Assembly (NCBI GenBank): GCA_002279705.1
Contig: NCCO01000006.1
Span: 1 to 35,906, forward strand
Length of the DNA: 35,906 nucleotides
Source: Allobosea sp. 12-68-7
Lineage (GTDB): Bacteria > Pseudomonadota > Alphaproteobacteria > Rhizobiales > Beijerinckiaceae
Reading direction: 5' to 3'
Shown here: positions 7,120 through 17,631 of the stretch, piece by piece
Numbering within the stretch: the stretch's first letter is position 1
How the letters are laid out: the number at the start of each line of letters is the position of its first letter
Translations under genes and position numbers: made by a program
The notes under the pieces: generated by a model
Databases searched by the model: none
The model's input: only the letters and a program-made list of their open reading frames with translations
What the model was told of the DNA's origin: nothing

Positions 7120-8574
7120 ATGACAGAAGCCCTCACACTCGGCCGCCTGTTCCCGGGCGCCTTCGCCGCCGACGCGTCGCGGAGGGTCGCAGGCCTCGCC
7201 TTCGACAGCCGCAAGGTGGTGCCGGGCGACGTCTTCGTCGCGCTCGCCGGTGCCAAGGCGGACGGCGCGCGCTTCATTCAGGATGCCGTCGGCAAGGGGG
7301 CCATCGCTGTCGTCTCGGGCGGGCCGCGCCCGGACGGGCTCGACCCGGCCGTCGCCTTCGCCGAGGTCGCCGAGCCGCGCCTCGCGCTGTCGCTGGCTGC
7401 CGCGCAGGTCCATCCGCGCCAGCCCGGGACCATCGTCGCGGTCACCGGCACGAGCGGGAAGTCTTCGGTGGCCGATTTCACCCGCCAGATTTTCCAGACG
7501 CTCGGCCATGAGGCGGCGAGCCTCGGCACCATCGGCATCGTCACCGCCTGGGGGGCCGACTACGGCTCGCTCACGACGCCGGACCCGCTGTCGCTGCACG
7601 CCTCGCTCGACCGCCTGGCTGGGGAGGGCGTGACGCATCTCGCCATGGAAGCCTCCTCGCACGGGCTCGACCAGCACCGGCTCGACGGCGTCCGGCTGGC
7701 GGCGGGCGCCTTCCTTAATCTCGGGCACGACCATCTCGATTATCATCCGACGGTGGCCGACTACCTCGCCGCCAAGCTGCGGCTCTGGACGCTGCTGCCC
7801 AAGGGGGCGCCGGTCGTGATCAACCGCGACGCGCCCTGTGCGGAGGAGGCGGCACAGGCGGCCCTTGCCGCAGGACACCGGCTGATCGGCATCGGCCGCG
7901 AGGGCGAAACGATCCGGCTCGTCGCGAGCGCCCGCGACGGCTTTTCGCAACAGCTGACCGTGGCCGTCGATGGCTGCGAGCACCGCGTGACGCTGCCACT
8001 GGTCGGCGACTTCATGGCCGGCAATGCGCTGGTCGCTGCCGCGCTGGCGATCGCGACCGGTGACGCCCCGGATCGCGCGCTCGCGGCGATTGCGGGGCTG
8101 ACCGGTGTCGCCGGGCGGCTCGAGCGCGTCGGCGAGGCGAAGGGCGGCCTCGTCGTGGTCGACTACGCGCACAAGCCCGATGCGCTGGCCGCCGTGCTCT
8201 CGACGCTGCGGGGCTATGCGACCGGCCGGCTGATCTGCGTCTTCGGCTGCGGAGGCGATCGCGACACCGGCAAGCGCCCGGTGATGGGGGCGATCGCGGC
8301 GGAGAAGGCCGACATCGCCATCGTCACCGACGACAATCCGCGCAGCGAGGACCCGGCCGCGATCCGAGCGCAGGTGTTGGCGGCGTCGCCGAAGCTGCGC
8401 GAGATCGGTGACCGGGCGGAGGCGATCCGGGCCGCCGTCGCCATGCTGACGCCGGGCGATGTTCTGGTCGTGGCCGGAAAAGGCCATGAAACCGGCCAGA
8501 TCATCGGCGACCGGACCTATCCCTTCTCCGACCAGGACGTGGTGCGGACGGCTATCGCGGAGATCGCAGGATGA
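7120..8574 (+). CDS. murE: UDP-MurNAc-L-Ala-D-Glu:meso-diaminopimelate ligase MurE
   Basis: A 484-residue cytoplasmic ATP-dependent ligase that adds the third amino acid of the stem peptide. The P-loop is VTGTSGKSS at 108-116, MEASSHGLDQHR lies at 176-187, and DNPR at 405-408 is the signature of the meso-diaminopimelate-using form, as expected for a Gram-negative. N-terminal Mur domain, central ATPase domain and C-terminal ligase domain are all present. The start at 7120 is the first ATG after a 38-base gap from ftsI; no strong Shine-Dalgarno is obvious. The stop overlaps murF (ATGA). Confidence 0.97.
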   Translation: MTEALTLGRLFPGAFAADASRRVAGLAFDSRKVVPGDVFVALAGAKADGARFIQDAVGKGAIAVVSGGPRPDGLDPAVAFAEVAEPRLALSLAAAQVHPRQPGTIVAVTGTSGKSSVADFTRQIFQTLGHEAASLGTIGIVTAWGADYGSLTTPDPLSLHASLDRLAGEGVTHLAMEASSHGLDQHRLDGVRLAAGAFLNLGHDHLDYHPTVADYLAAKLRLWTLLPKGAPVVINRDAPCAEEAAQAALAAGHRLIGIGREGETIRLVASARDGFSQQLTVAVDGCEHRVTLPLVGDFMAGNALVAAALAIATGDAPDRALAAIAGLTGVAGRLERVGEAKGGLVVVDYAHKPDALAAVLSTLRGYATGRLICVFGCGGDRDTGKRPVMGAIAAEKADIAIVTDDNPRSEDPAAIRAQVLAASPKLREIGDRAEAIRAAVAMLTPGDVLVVAGKGHETGQIIGDRTYPFSDQDVVRTAIAEIAG

Positions 8575-9995
8575 GCGCCCCTCTCTGGAGCGGAGACGAA
8601 CTGGTCGCGGCGCTGGATGCGCGGGCCGATGGTGCGGTCCCGACCGCGATCACGGGCATTTCGATCGACACCCGTACGCTGGAGCCGGGCGACGCCTTCT
8701 TCGCCATCACCGGCGAGGCCCGCAACGGGCATGATTTCGTCGCGGCGGCCCTGGAGAAGGGGGCTGCGCTCGCCGTGGTCGACGAGGCCCATGCGGCCCA
8801 GTTCGCCGGCCGGGGCGCGCTCGCCATCGTGCCCGACGTGCTGAAGGCGATGGAACGCGCCGGCAGCGTGCGCCGGGCGGAGCTGAAGGCCGGTGTGATC
8901 GCGGTCACGGGCTCCGTCGGCAAGACCGGCACCAAGGAGGCGCTGCGGCTCGTGCTCTCGCGCCAGGGCAAGACGCATGCGCCGGTCGCCTCCTACAACA
9001 ACCATTGGGGCGTGCCGCTCACCCTGTGTCGGACTCCCCGAGACGTCGCCTTCGCCGTCTACGAGATCGGCATGAACCATCCCGGCGAGATCCTGCCGCT
9101 GGCGAAGCTGGTGCGGCCGCAGGTCTCGATCATCACGACGATCCAGCCTGTTCATCTCGCGGCCTTTTCCTCGCTGGAGGGGATCGCCGAGGAGAAGGCC
9201 GGCGTCTTCTGGGAACTGGAGCCCGGCGGCACCGCCATCCTCAATGCCGACATCCCCCAGGCCGATCTGCTGGAGCGAATCGCCAGATCCGGCCCGGCCG
9301 AGCGCGTGATCGGCTTCGGCGAGAGCCTCGATGCCGATGTCAGGCTGATCTCCTGCGCGCTGCGCTCCGACGTCTCGACCGTCGATGCGGTGGTGATGGG
9401 GCAGCCGATCACCTACCGGCTCGGCAGCCCGGGCAAGCATATCGTGATCAATTCGCTCGCCGTGCTGGCGGCGGCGAAGGCGATCGGCGCCGATCTCGCG
9501 CTGGCGGCGCTGGCGCTCGGCGACCTGCGTCCGCCTGCCGGGCGCGGAGCGCAGCAGCGGCTCGAGGCGGCCGGCGGCCCGTTCACGCTGATCGACGAGA
9601 GCTATAACGGCAATCCGGCCTCGGTGAAGGCGGCGATCGAGAATCTCGGCCGCATCCCGGTGGGCGGCCGCGGGCGACGCATCGCCGTGCTCGGCGACAT
9701 GCTGGAACTCGGACCGACGGGCCCCGAACTGCACAAGGGCCTCGGGCCGGCGATCACCGCCAATGGCATCGACAGCGTCTTTGCCTGCGGCCCGCTGATG
9801 CGCGGGCTCTATGACAGCTTGCCTTCGACCCTGCGGGGGGCTTATGCCGCGCAGGCGAGCGGGCTCGAGCCGCTCGTGCTGGACACCGTGCGGGCCGGCG
9901 ACGTCATCATGATCAAGGGGTCGCTCGGCTCGCGCATGGGGCCGATCGTCAAGGCGCTGACGGCCCGCTTTCCCGCCTCGTCGGCAGAAGACTAG
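8571..9995 (+). CDS. murF: UDP-MurNAc-tripeptide:D-Ala-D-Ala ligase MurF
   Basis: A 474-residue cytoplasmic ligase that adds the D-Ala-D-Ala dipeptide to finish UDP-MurNAc-pentapeptide. The P-loop [13 protein letters not shown] lies at 111-123, the [11 protein letters not shown] block characteristic of MurF follows, and the C-terminal domain has [16 protein letters not shown] and VLGDMLELG. The ATG overlaps the murE stop by four bases. Its dipeptide substrate comes from Ddl, whose gene is not in this cluster. A 20-base gap separates it from mraY. Confidence 0.97.
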   Translation: MSAPLWSGDELVAALDARADGAVPTAITGISIDTRTLEPGDAFFAITGEARNGHDFVAAALEKGAALAVVDEAHAAQFAGRGALAIVPDVLKAMERAGSVRRAELKAGVIAVTGSVGKTGTKEALRLVLSRQGKTHAPVASYNNHWGVPLTLCRTPRDVAFAVYEIGMNHPGEILPLAKLVRPQVSIITTIQPVHLAAFSSLEGIAEEKAGVFWELEPGGTAILNADIPQADLLERIARSGPAERVIGFGESLDADVRLISCALRSDVSTVDAVVMGQPITYRLGSPGKHIVINSLAVLAAAKAIGADLALAALALGDLRPPAGRGAQQRLEAAGGPFTLIDESYNGNPASVKAAIENLGRIPVGGRGRRIAVLGDMLELGPTGPELHKGLGPAITANGIDSVFACGPLMRGLYDSLPSTLRGAYAAQASGLEPLVLDTVRAGDVIMIKGSLGSRMGPIVKALTARFPASSAED

Positions 9996-10015
9996 AACAA
10001 GAGACCCGAACCCCA

Positions 10016-11098
10016 ATGCTCGTCTGGCTCGCCGACTTCTCGGGCACGTTCCCCATCCTGAACGTCTTCCGGTACATCACCTTCCGGGCCGGCGGCGCGA
10101 CCGCGACGGCGCTGCTCGTGGTCTTCTTCTTCGGACCGGCGGCGATCTCCTGGCTGCGGATCAAGCAGGGCAAGGGCCAGCCGATCCGAACCGACGGGCC
10201 GGAATCCCATCTCGCCAAGCGCGGGACGCCGACCATGGGCGGCCTGATGATCCTCGGCGGGTTGCTGGTGGCGACCTTGCTCTGGGGCAATCTGCGCAAC
10301 CCCTATGTCTGGGTCGTGCTCGGCGTGACGATCGGCTACGGCGCGATCGGCTTCTATGACGACTATCTCAAGGTGACCAAGCAGTCCCACAAGGGCTTCT
10401 CCGGCAAGGCGCGGCTGGGCCTCGAAATGGCGATCGCGCTCGTCGCCTGCTGGGCGGTGATGGAACTCGGCCCGCCCGCGATCGCATCGGGCTTCGCCAT
10501 GCCCTTCCTGAAGGAGTTGATCATCCCGCTCGGGATCTTCTTCCCGCTCGTCACAGCCTTCGTGGTGGTCGGCGCCGGCAACGCGGTGAACCTCACCGAC
10601 GGCCTCGACGGCCTCGCCATCGTCCCGGTGATGATCGCGGCGGCGACCTTCGGCTTCATCTCCTACCTGACCGGCAACGCGATCTTCGCCAATTACCTGC
10701 AGATCCATCACGTGCCCGGGGCGGGCGAACTCGCCGTGGTCTGCGGCGCGGTGATCGGCGCCGGCATCGGCTTTCTCTGGTTCAACGCGCCGCCGGCCCA
10801 GATCTTCATGGGCGATACCGGCTCGCTCGGCCTGGGCGGCCTGCTTGGCGTGATCGCGGTCGCGACCAAGCACGAGATCGTGCTGGCGATCGTCGGCGGG
10901 CTCTTCGTCATCGAGGCGCTCTCGGTGATCATCCAGGTCTTCGTCTACAAGCGCACGGGCAAGCGCGTCTTCCTGATGGCGCCGATCCACCACCATTTCG
11001 AGAAGCTGGGCTGGACCGAGCCGCAGGTCGTGATCCGCTTCTGGATCATCTCCGTGGTGCTGGCGCTGATCGGCCTGTCGACGCTGAAGCTGCGCTGA
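10016..11098 (+). CDS. mraY: Phospho-MurNAc-pentapeptide translocase MraY
   Basis: A 360-residue polytopic inner-membrane enzyme that transfers phospho-MurNAc-pentapeptide to undecaprenyl phosphate to make lipid I. About ten hydrophobic segments are visible. Family motifs are intact: [27 protein letters not shown] with the Asp pair, [22 protein letters not shown] and the histidine loop [13 protein letters not shown]. Length matches E. coli MraY (360). It starts with an ATG 20 bases after murF; CAAGAGAC upstream is a weak ribosome site. murD begins two bases after its stop. Confidence 0.98.
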   Translation: MLVWLADFSGTFPILNVFRYITFRAGGATATALLVVFFFGPAAISWLRIKQGKGQPIRTDGPESHLAKRGTPTMGGLMILGGLLVATLLWGNLRNPYVWVVLGVTIGYGAIGFYDDYLKVTKQSHKGFSGKARLGLEMAIALVACWAVMELGPPAIASGFAMPFLKELIIPLGIFFPLVTAFVVVGAGNAVNLTDGLDGLAIVPVMIAAATFGFISYLTGNAIFANYLQIHHVPGAGELAVVCGAVIGAGIGFLWFNAPPAQIFMGDTGSLGLGGLLGVIAVATKHEIVLAIVGGLFVIEALSVIIQVFVYKRTGKRVFLMAPIHHHFEKLGWTEPQVVIRFWIISVVLALIGLSTLKLR

Positions 11099-11100
11099 CC

Positions 11101-12531
11101 ATGACGCCGGTTACGTGTTTCGAGGATACGCGCGTCGCGCTGTTCGGGCTCGGAGGTTCGGGCCTCGCCACGGCTCGGGCGCTCATGGCTGGCGGGGCGC
11201 TTGTCGCGGCCTGGGATGACAGCCAGGCCAGTCGCGATAAGGCGGAAGCCGAGGGCATTCCGGTCGTCGATCTGGCGGCGGCCGACTGGTCCGGTTTTCA
11301 CAGCCTCGTTCTGGCGCCCGGGGTGCCGCTGACCCATCCGGTGCCGCACTGGACTGTCGAGAAGGCAAAGGCTGCCGACGTCGAGATCATCGGCGACATC
11401 GAGCTGTTTTTCCGCGAGCGGGCAATCTTTCCCGGACAAGCCCCTATCGTCTGCATCACCGGCACGAATGGCAAGTCGACGACGACGGCCCTGATCGCCC
11501 ATGTGCTGCGGGCCGCCGGACGCGACGTCCAGATGGGCGGCAATATCGGCACGGCCGTGCTGGCGCTGGAGCCACCGGCGACCGGCCGCATCCATGTCGT
11601 CGAATGCTCAAGCTACCAGATCGATCTGGCGCCTTCGATGGCGCCGACCGTCGGCATCCAGATGAACCTGACGCCGGATCATCTCGACCGGCACGGGACC
11701 TTCGAGCATTACGGGGCGATCAAGGAGCGGCTGGTCGCTGCGGCCGACATCGCGGTGATCGGGGTCGATGACGAGCCGTCCAAGCAGATGGCCCGGCGGC
11801 GCGCGGCATCTGGCCGTCCGCTGGTCAAGATCAGCGGCGAGCAGCCGCTGGACGACGGCGTCTTCGCGGGCGTAACCGCCAATGCCGGCACGCTGGAGAC
11901 GCGGATCGTCCAGGTGCTCGACGGCAAGCCACGCATCGTCGCCAATCTCGCGGGCATTGGCTCGCTGCGCGGCTCGCACAATGCGCAGAACGCGGCGGCC
12001 GCCTTCGCCGCCTGTTTCGCGCTGGGCCTGACCGCGCCGGAGATCGCGGCGGGCTTCGCCAGCTATCCCGGGCTGGCGCATCGCATGGAGGAGATCGGCC
12101 GCATCGGCCGGGTCGTCTTCATCAACGATTCCAAGGCGACCAATGCGGATTCGACCGAGAAGGCGCTGACCTCCTTCCGCGAGATCTTCTGGATCCTCGG
12201 TGGCAAGGCCAAGGAGGGCGGAATCGAGTCCCTGCGCCGCTATTTCCCCAACATCGCCCGGGCCTATCTGATCGGCGCGGCGAGCGACCTCTTCGCGGCG
12301 ACCTTCGACGCGGATGGCCGCGTCACTTACGAGCGCAGCGGCACGCTCGACGCCGCCGTCGCGCAGGCGACCCAGGACGCGCTCGCGCATCGCGGGCCGG
12401 GCGAGATCGCGGTGCTGCTGTCGCCGGCCTGCGCCTCCTTCGATCAGTTCCCCAATTTCGAGAAGCGCGGCGATGCCTTCCGGGCCCTCGTGAAGGCGTT
12501 GCCGGGCTTCGAGCCGTTCGGCGCGCGCTAG
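11101..12531 (+). CDS. murD: UDP-MurNAc-L-alanine:D-glutamate ligase MurD
   Basis: A 476-residue cytoplasmic ligase adding D-Glu to UDP-MurNAc-L-Ala. The N-terminal Rossmann-like domain begins [17 protein letters not shown]. The P-loop [11 protein letters not shown] lies at 119-129, SSYQID and [10 protein letters not shown] are in the central domain, and [13 protein letters not shown] is in the C-terminal region. All are hallmark motifs. It starts two bases after mraY, so the two are cotranscribed. After it the operon is interrupted by about 130 non-coding bases and a PLP enzyme, whereas ftsW normally follows directly in alphaproteobacteria. Confidence 0.97.
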   Translation: MTPVTCFEDTRVALFGLGGSGLATARALMAGGALVAAWDDSQASRDKAEAEGIPVVDLAAADWSGFHSLVLAPGVPLTHPVPHWTVEKAKAADVEIIGDIELFFRERAIFPGQAPIVCITGTNGKSTTTALIAHVLRAAGRDVQMGGNIGTAVLALEPPATGRIHVVECSSYQIDLAPSMAPTVGIQMNLTPDHLDRHGTFEHYGAIKERLVAAADIAVIGVDDEPSKQMARRRAASGRPLVKISGEQPLDDGVFAGVTANAGTLETRIVQVLDGKPRIVANLAGIGSLRGSHNAQNAAAAFAACFALGLTAPEIAAGFASYPGLAHRMEEIGRIGRVVFINDSKATNADSTEKALTSFREIFWILGGKAKEGGIESLRRYFPNIARAYLIGAASDLFAATFDADGRVTYERSGTLDAAVAQATQDALAHRGPGEIAVLLSPACASFDQFPNFEKRGDAFRALVKALPGFEPFGAR

Positions 12532-12661
12532 GCTTTCGGAGCCACTGGCGCGCTGCTGAGGCATGGCGGCCATCCGCTGGGGAACTGGCCCGCGTGCCAT
12601 GAACGCGACATGTCTGACGGGCAGGGCCGGCCGGCCGGTCCCGCCGAGCGATTGAGGACCG

Positions 12662-13849
12662 ATGATGAGCAGCGCCCCGAATTTCGACGAGCGGATCGAC
12701 CGCCGCGGCACCCATTCCGCGAAATGGGACATGATGGAGCCGCTCTATGGCGTCCCGGCGTCGGACGGCATCGCCATGTGGGTCGCCGACATGGATTTCC
12801 GGCCCCCTTCCTGCGTCCAGGCGGCGCTCGCGGGCATGGCGGTACATGGGCTCTACGGCTATTTCGGCGACAGCAAGGCCAATCACGACGCGATCTGCTG
12901 GTGGATGCAGAGCCGCCATGGCTGGGAGGTCGAGCCGGCGTCGATCTTCACGGTGAACGGGCTCGTCAACGGTACGGCGCTCTGCGTCGCCGCCTATACC
13001 AAGCCCGGTGACGGCGTCGTGCTGATGACGCCAGTCTATCACGCCTTCGCCCGCGTGATTGCCGCGGCGGACCGGCAGGTGGTCGAGTGCCAGCTCGCGA
13101 TCGAGAACGACCGCTATGTCCTCGACGTCGCCGCTTGGGACGCGATGATGACCGGCACGGAGCGCATGTTCGTGCTCTGCTCGCCCCATAATCCCGGCGG
13201 GCGCGTCTGGACCCGCGACGAGCTGCGCGCGATCGCGCAGTTCTGCGTCCGCCACGACCTGATCCTGGTCTCGGACGAGATCCACCACGATCTCGTCATG
13301 CCCGGTCACAAGCACCAGGTGATGGCACTGGCGGCGCCGGAGATCATGGACCGGCTGGTGATGATGACCGCCACCACCAAGACCTTCAACATCGCCGGCT
13401 GCCATGTCGGGAACATCATCGTCCCGGACAAGGCGCTGCGGGCGCCGCTGGCGGCGGCGATCAATGCCGCCGGCGTCTCGCCGAACTCCTTCGGCATGAT
13501 GATGGCGACCGCCGCCTACAGCCCGGACGGGGCGGCCTGGGTCGATGCGCTGGTCGCCTATCTCGACGGCAACCGCCGGCTGTTCGAGGCGGGCGTCGGG
13601 GCGATCCCGGGCGTGCGGGCGATGCAGCTGGAGGCGACCTATCTCGCCTGGATCGACTTCGCGGGCACCGGCATGTCGACCGCCGAATTCACCGCCCGCG
13701 TCGAGAAGCAGGCGCTGATCGCCGCCAATCACGGCCCGAGCTTCGGCAAGGGTGGGGCGTCTTTCCTGCGCTTCAACCTGGCGACGCCGCGCTCCGTCGT
13801 GGCCGAGTCGGTGGACCGCCTGAGGCAGGCTTTCGTCGATCTGCAATGA
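12662..13849 (+). CDS. PatB/MalY-type PLP-dependent enzyme (cystathionine beta-lyase-like)
   Basis: A 395-residue fold-type I PLP enzyme. WVADMDF (41-47) and GLYGYF are typical of the PatB/MalY subgroup. SPHNPGG (174-180), SDEIHHDL (204-211) and the Schiff-base Lys240 in TATTKTFNIAG complete the active site. The subgroup cleaves C-S bonds of cystathionine and related thioethers; cystathionine beta-lyases can also show side alanine racemase activity. GAGG at 12654-12657 serves either of two tandem ATGs (12662 or 12665). The gene stands between murD and ftsW, with gaps of 130 and 105 bp, so it looks like an insertion into dcw rather than an old member. Base composition resembles the neighbours. 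The substrate cannot be read from sequence. Confidence 0.88.
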   Translation: MMSSAPNFDERIDRRGTHSAKWDMMEPLYGVPASDGIAMWVADMDFRPPSCVQAALAGMAVHGLYGYFGDSKANHDAICWWMQSRHGWEVEPASIFTVNGLVNGTALCVAAYTKPGDGVVLMTPVYHAFARVIAAADRQVVECQLAIENDRYVLDVAAWDAMMTGTERMFVLCSPHNPGGRVWTRDELRAIAQFCVRHDLILVSDEIHHDLVMPGHKHQVMALAAPEIMDRLVMMTATTKTFNIAGCHVGNIIVPDKALRAPLAAAINAAGVSPNSFGMMMATAAYSPDGAAWVDALVAYLDGNRRLFEAGVGAIPGVRAMQLEATYLAWIDFAGTGMSTAEFTARVEKQALIAANHGPSFGKGGASFLRFNLATPRSVVAESVDRLRQAFVDLQ

Positions 13850-13877
13850 CGGCGGCGATGGCCTCGGAATCAATCCG

Positions 13878-13903
13878 TTAACCCTTTGTTGACAGAGTGA
13901 TTC
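13878..13903 (+). promoter_or_regulatory. Candidate CtrA site and partial promoter upstream of ftsW
   Basis: TTAA (13878-13881), seven bases, then TTGA (13889-13892) matches the CtrA consensus TTAA-N7-TTAA at 7 of 8 positions. The second half overlaps a TTGACA (13889-13894) that could act as a -35, and a GATTC methylation-type site follows at 13899-13903. No good -10 is visible 16-18 bases downstream, so the promoter itself is unproven. Confidence 0.42.
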
Positions 13904-13954
13904 GGATTGGGAGCGGACCTTTGGGCCGCTCCGCGCCCGCTCTGGAGCCCCGTC

Positions 13955-15088
13955 ATGGTCTCGCGCGCCGAACCTTCTCTCAGCGGCCGCTGGTGGTGGT
14001 CGATCGACCGCGTCATCCTGAGCGCGCTCGTCGCACTGATGGTGTCCGGTGTCGTGCTGCTGATGGCCGGCGGCCCGCCCGTGGCGGAACGGCTCGGGCT
14101 CTCGACCTTCCACTTCGTCAACCGCCAGGCGGTCTATCTCGTCGCCGCGATGACCGTCTTCGTCGGCGTCTCCTTCCTGACGCCGCGCCAGGTTAGGCGT
14201 CTGGCCCTGCTGATCTTCACCGTTTCGCTCGCCATGGTGGTGGCGACGCTCTATCTCGGCGTCGAGGTCAAGGGGGCGCGGCGCTGGCTCACGCTGGGGC
14301 CGATCGGATCGATCCAGCCTTCCGAGTTCCTCAAGCCGGCCTTCGTCGTGCTCGCCGCCTGGGCCTTTTCCGAAGGCAGCCGCCGGCCGGACCTGCCGGG
14401 GACCTGGATCGCCTTCCTGCTGCTGCCGGCGACGATCGCGCCGCTGGTGCTGCAGCCGGATTTCGGTCAGACCATGCTCGTCACCCTCGTCTGGGCGGGG
14501 CTGTTCTTCGTCGCCGGCCTGCACTGGTTCTGGGTGCTTGGGCTCGGCGGAGCCGGGGCCGTCGGAATCCTCACCGCCTACCAGCTCGTGCCACATGTGC
14601 GCGCCCGCATCGAGCGCTTCATGGACAAGGGCTCCGGCGATACCTTCCAGATCGACACCGCACTCGAAAGCTTCGCGCAGGGCGGCTGGCTCGGGAAAGG
14701 CCCTGGCGAGGGAACGGTGAAGCGCATCCTGCCCGACGCGCACACCGACTTCATCTTCGCCGTGACGGCCGAGGAATTCGGCATCGTCGTCTGCATCCTG
14801 CTGGTGATGCTGTTCGCGCTGATCGTTCTGCGGGCCCTGTTCGTCGCGCAGAAGGCCGAGGACCCGTTCATCCGGCTGGCGGTGACCGGCCTCGCGCTGC
14901 TCTTCGGCATCCAGGCCGCGATCAACATGATGGTGAACCTGCACATGATGCCGGCGAAGGGCATGACGCTGCCTTTCATCTCCTATGGCGGCTCGTCGCT
15001 GATCTCGCTGGCGATCGGGACGGGGTTCCTGCTGGCCTTGACGCGCAAGCGGCCGCGTGCGGTCGATTTCGGCCGGTTCAGGAGCTGA
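13955..15088 (+). CDS. ftsW: Septal peptidoglycan polymerase FtsW
   Basis: A 377-residue SEDS-family inner-membrane glycosyltransferase that polymerises lipid II with FtsI. About ten membrane segments are present. SEDS motifs seen include GARRWLTLGPIGSIQPSEF, LQPDFGQTMLV, the large loop with AHTDFIFAVTAEEFG, and the C-terminal PFISYGGSSLISLA. The frame opens earlier (TTG at 13907), but I chose the ATG at 13955 because GGAG (13944-13947) stands seven bases before it and the product then begins just ahead of the first membrane span. murG follows, with GGAG at 15081-15084 inside the ftsW 3' end. Confidence 0.96.
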   Translation: MVSRAEPSLSGRWWWSIDRVILSALVALMVSGVVLLMAGGPPVAERLGLSTFHFVNRQAVYLVAAMTVFVGVSFLTPRQVRRLALLIFTVSLAMVVATLYLGVEVKGARRWLTLGPIGSIQPSEFLKPAFVVLAAWAFSEGSRRPDLPGTWIAFLLLPATIAPLVLQPDFGQTMLVTLVWAGLFFVAGLHWFWVLGLGGAGAVGILTAYQLVPHVRARIERFMDKGSGDTFQIDTALESFAQGGWLGKGPGEGTVKRILPDAHTDFIFAVTAEEFGIVVCILLVMLFALIVLRALFVAQKAEDPFIRLAVTGLALLFGIQAAINMMVNLHMMPAKGMTLPFISYGGSSLISLAIGTGFLLALTRKRPRAVDFGRFRS

Positions 15089-15092
15089 CGCG

Positions 15093-16187
15093 ATGGGAAA
15101 GGCCAAGCTCGTCATTCTCGCCGCCGGCGGCACGGGCGGCCATCTCTTCCCGGCCGAGGCCTTGAGCCACGCCCTGCGGGCCAGGGGCATCCGGATCGTG
15201 CTGATGACCGATCCGCGCGGGGCCGAGTTCGCCGGCGATTTTCCGGCCGATGCGGTCATCCCCGTGCCGTCGGCGACACCGTCCGGCCTGCCGCTGTCCG
15301 GCAAGATCCGTGTCGCCCTGGAGGTCGCCAAGGGCGTGCTCGCGGCGCGCCGGATCGTCAGGGATCTCAAGCCGGGGCTGGTCGTCGGCTTTGGCGGCTA
15401 CCCCACCGTGCCGCCCGTGCTGGGTGCGGCGCTGGGTGGGGTGAAGACGATGGTCCATGAGCAGAACGCCGTGATCGGGCGGGCCAACCGCTTCCTCTCG
15501 GGCTGGGTCGACGCGATCGCGACGGGATTCGCGGAGGTGGGCGGCCTCACCGCCAAGGCCAGCGCGAAATGCCGCCATGTCGGCAATCCGGTGCGCCCGG
15601 CCGTGGTGGCGGCGGCCTCGCCCTATTCCGGGCCGGGCCTAGGAGCGTTCAACCTCCTGGTCTTCGGCGGCAGCCAGGGGGCGCGCGTCATGGCCGATAT
15701 CCTGCCGCCCGCGATCCAGCTGCTGGCTCCCGCCGAGCGGGCGCGGCTGGTCATCACCCAGCAGGCCCGTGCCGAGGACGACGGCCGCGTCAGCGGGATT
15801 TATGAGAGCCTCGGCGTCAAGGCCGAAATCGCGCCCTTCTTCAAGGACCTTCCGGCCCGGATGGCGAAGGCCCATCTGGTCATCGGCCGCTCCGGCGCCT
15901 CGACGGTCGCAGAACTCACCGTGATCGGTCGTCCCGCCATCCTCGTGCCGCTGCCGGGCTCGCTCGACCAGGACCAGGCGGCCAATGCCGCCTTTCTGGA
16001 GAAGCGCGGTGCCGCCATTCGTGTCCTGCAGCCGGATTTCACCCCGCGCTGGCTGGCGGGCGAGCTCTCCAGGCTGATGCAGCAGCCGTCGGACTTGACG
16101 GTCATGGCCGAGAGCGCGAAGAGCGCCGGAATCGCCGACGCCGCGGATCGACTCGCCGCCGTCGTCACGGACGTCGCCGGCTTCTAA
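15093..16187 (+). CDS. murG: Lipid II synthase MurG (GlcNAc transferase)
   Basis: A 364-residue peripheral inner-membrane GT28 glycosyltransferase that adds GlcNAc to lipid I. The N-terminal glycine-rich loop [14 protein letters not shown] (10-23), [25 protein letters not shown], the second loop [11 protein letters not shown] and the donor-binding region [11 protein letters not shown] with [15 protein letters not shown] are intact. The ATG at 15093 is preceded by GGAG (15081-15084) and lies four bases after the ftsW stop; an upstream start inside ftsW is less likely. murC starts 22 bases downstream. Confidence 0.97.
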   Translation: MGKAKLVILAAGGTGGHLFPAEALSHALRARGIRIVLMTDPRGAEFAGDFPADAVIPVPSATPSGLPLSGKIRVALEVAKGVLAARRIVRDLKPGLVVGFGGYPTVPPVLGAALGGVKTMVHEQNAVIGRANRFLSGWVDAIATGFAEVGGLTAKASAKCRHVGNPVRPAVVAAASPYSGPGLGAFNLLVFGGSQGARVMADILPPAIQLLAPAERARLVITQQARAEDDGRVSGIYESLGVKAEIAPFFKDLPARMAKAHLVIGRSGASTVAELTVIGRPAILVPLPGSLDQDQAANAAFLEKRGAAIRVLQPDFTPRWLAGELSRLMQQPSDLTVMAESAKSAGIADAADRLAAVVTDVAGF

Positions 16188-16209
16188 CCTCACCAAGGAT
16201 CGCCGCATC

Positions 16210-17631
16210 ATGAAGCTGCCGCCGAAGCTCGGCTCCATTCACTTCGTCGGGATCGGCGGCATCGGCATGTCCGGCATCGCCGAGGTGCTGCACAATCTCG
16301 GCTACAAGGTGCAGGGTTCCGACGCCTCGGACGGCGCCAACGTCAAGCGCCTCGCCGAGAAGGGCATCACCACCTTCGTCGGGCACAAGGCGGCGAATCT
16401 CGGCGAGGCCGAGGTCGTCGTGGTCTCGACCGCGATCAAGCGCGACAATCCCGAGCTCGTCGCCGCGCGCGAGAAGCGCCTGCCGGTGGTGCGCCGGGCC
16501 GAGATGCTGGCCGAGCTGATGCGGCTGAAGAGCTGCATCGCGATCGCCGGAACGCATGGCAAGACGACGACGACCTCGCTCGTCGCGACGCTCCTGGAGA
16601 AGGGCGGGCTCGACCCGACCGTGATCAATGGCGGCATCATCAACGCCTACGGCACCAATGCCCGCATGGGCGAGAGCGACTGGATGGTGGTCGAGGCCGA
16701 CGAATCGGACGGCACCTTCCTGAAGCTGCCCGCGGACGTCGCCATCGTCACCAATATCGACCCCGAGCATCTCGATCATTTCGGCACCTTCGACGCGATC
16801 AAGGCGGCGTTCCGCTCCTTCGTCGAGAACCTGCCCTTCTACGGCTTCGCGGTGATGTGCATCGACCATCCCACCGTGCAGGGCCTCGTCGGGCAGATAG
16901 AGGACCGCCGCGTCGTCACCTATGGCGAAAATCCCCAGGCCGATTTCCGGCTGATCGACATCGATCTCTCGGGCGGGCAGGCGAAGTTCACGCTGCTGAT
17001 CCGCGACCGCAAGCGCGGCCGCGACGAGGTGGTTCGTGACCTGATCATGCCGATGCCCGGCCATCACAACGCGCTCAACGCCACCGCGGCCATCGCCGTT
17101 GCGTATGATCTCGGCATCCCCGTCGAGCGCATCCGGGCAGCGCTCGCCGGCTTCGGCGGCGTGAAGCGCCGCTTCACCAAGACAGGCGAGTGGAACGGGG
17201 CGCTGATCTTCGACGATTACGGCCATCACCCGGTCGAGATCGCGGCCGTGCTGAAGGCGGCGCGCGCCTCGACGAAGGGCAAGGTCGTCGCGATCGTGCA
17301 GCCGCATCGCTATACGCGGCTGGCCAGCCTGTTCGACGATTTCGCGGCCTGCTTCAACGATGCCGATACGGTGATCGTCGCTGACACCTATGCGGCGGGC
17401 GAGGCCCCGATCGCGGGGGCCGACCGCGATTCGTTGGTTTCGGGCATCAAGGCGCGCGGACACCGCCATGCGCTGCCGCTGGAAGGGCCGGAGCAACTCC
17501 CCGGCATGATCGCGGAGTTGGCCGGCCCGGGCGACTATGTCGTCTTCCTCGGCGCCGGCAACATCACGCAATGGGCCTATGCCCTGCCGGGAGAGCTGGC
17601 GGCCTTGCCGCCGCCGAAGCCCGCGGCATGA
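16210..17631 (+). CDS. murC: UDP-MurNAc:L-alanine ligase MurC
   Basis: A 473-residue cytoplasmic ligase that adds the first amino acid of the stem peptide. [17 protein letters not shown] (11-27) is the MurC N-terminal signature, the P-loop [11 protein letters not shown] lies at 113-123, and [22 protein letters not shown] and [11 protein letters not shown] mark the central and C-terminal domains. A good ribosome site (AAGGA, 16195-16199) precedes the ATG by ten bases. The 3' end overlaps murB (ATGA), so MurC and MurB are translationally coupled although their order in the pathway is the reverse. Confidence 0.97.
   Translation: MKLPPKLGSIHFVGIGGIGMSGIAEVLHNLGYKVQGSDASDGANVKRLAEKGITTFVGHKAANLGEAEVVVVSTAIKRDNPELVAAREKRLPVVRRAEMLAELMRLKSCIAIAGTHGKTTTTSLVATLLEKGGLDPTVINGGIINAYGTNARMGESDWMVVEADESDGTFLKLPADVAIVTNIDPEHLDHFGTFDAIKAAFRSFVENLPFYGFAVMCIDHPTVQGLVGQIEDRRVVTYGENPQADFRLIDIDLSGGQAKFTLLIRDRKRGRDEVVRDLIMPMPGHHNALNATAAIAVAYDLGIPVERIRAALAGFGGVKRRFTKTGEWNGALIFDDYGHHPVEIAAVLKAARASTKGKVVAIVQPHRYTRLASLFDDFAACFNDADTVIVADTYAAGEAPIAGADRDSLVSGIKARGHRHALPLEGPEQLPGMIAELAGPGDYVVFLGAGNITQWAYALPGELAALPPPKPAA

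Noticed and set aside
12323-15370. Open frame of 1015 codons on the minus strand opposite murD, the PLP gene and ftsW
   Set aside because: It is the antisense of three well-identified genes. Its product is rich in Arg, His, Asp and Gly with no domain signature, as produced by GC-rich codon bias on the complementary strand.
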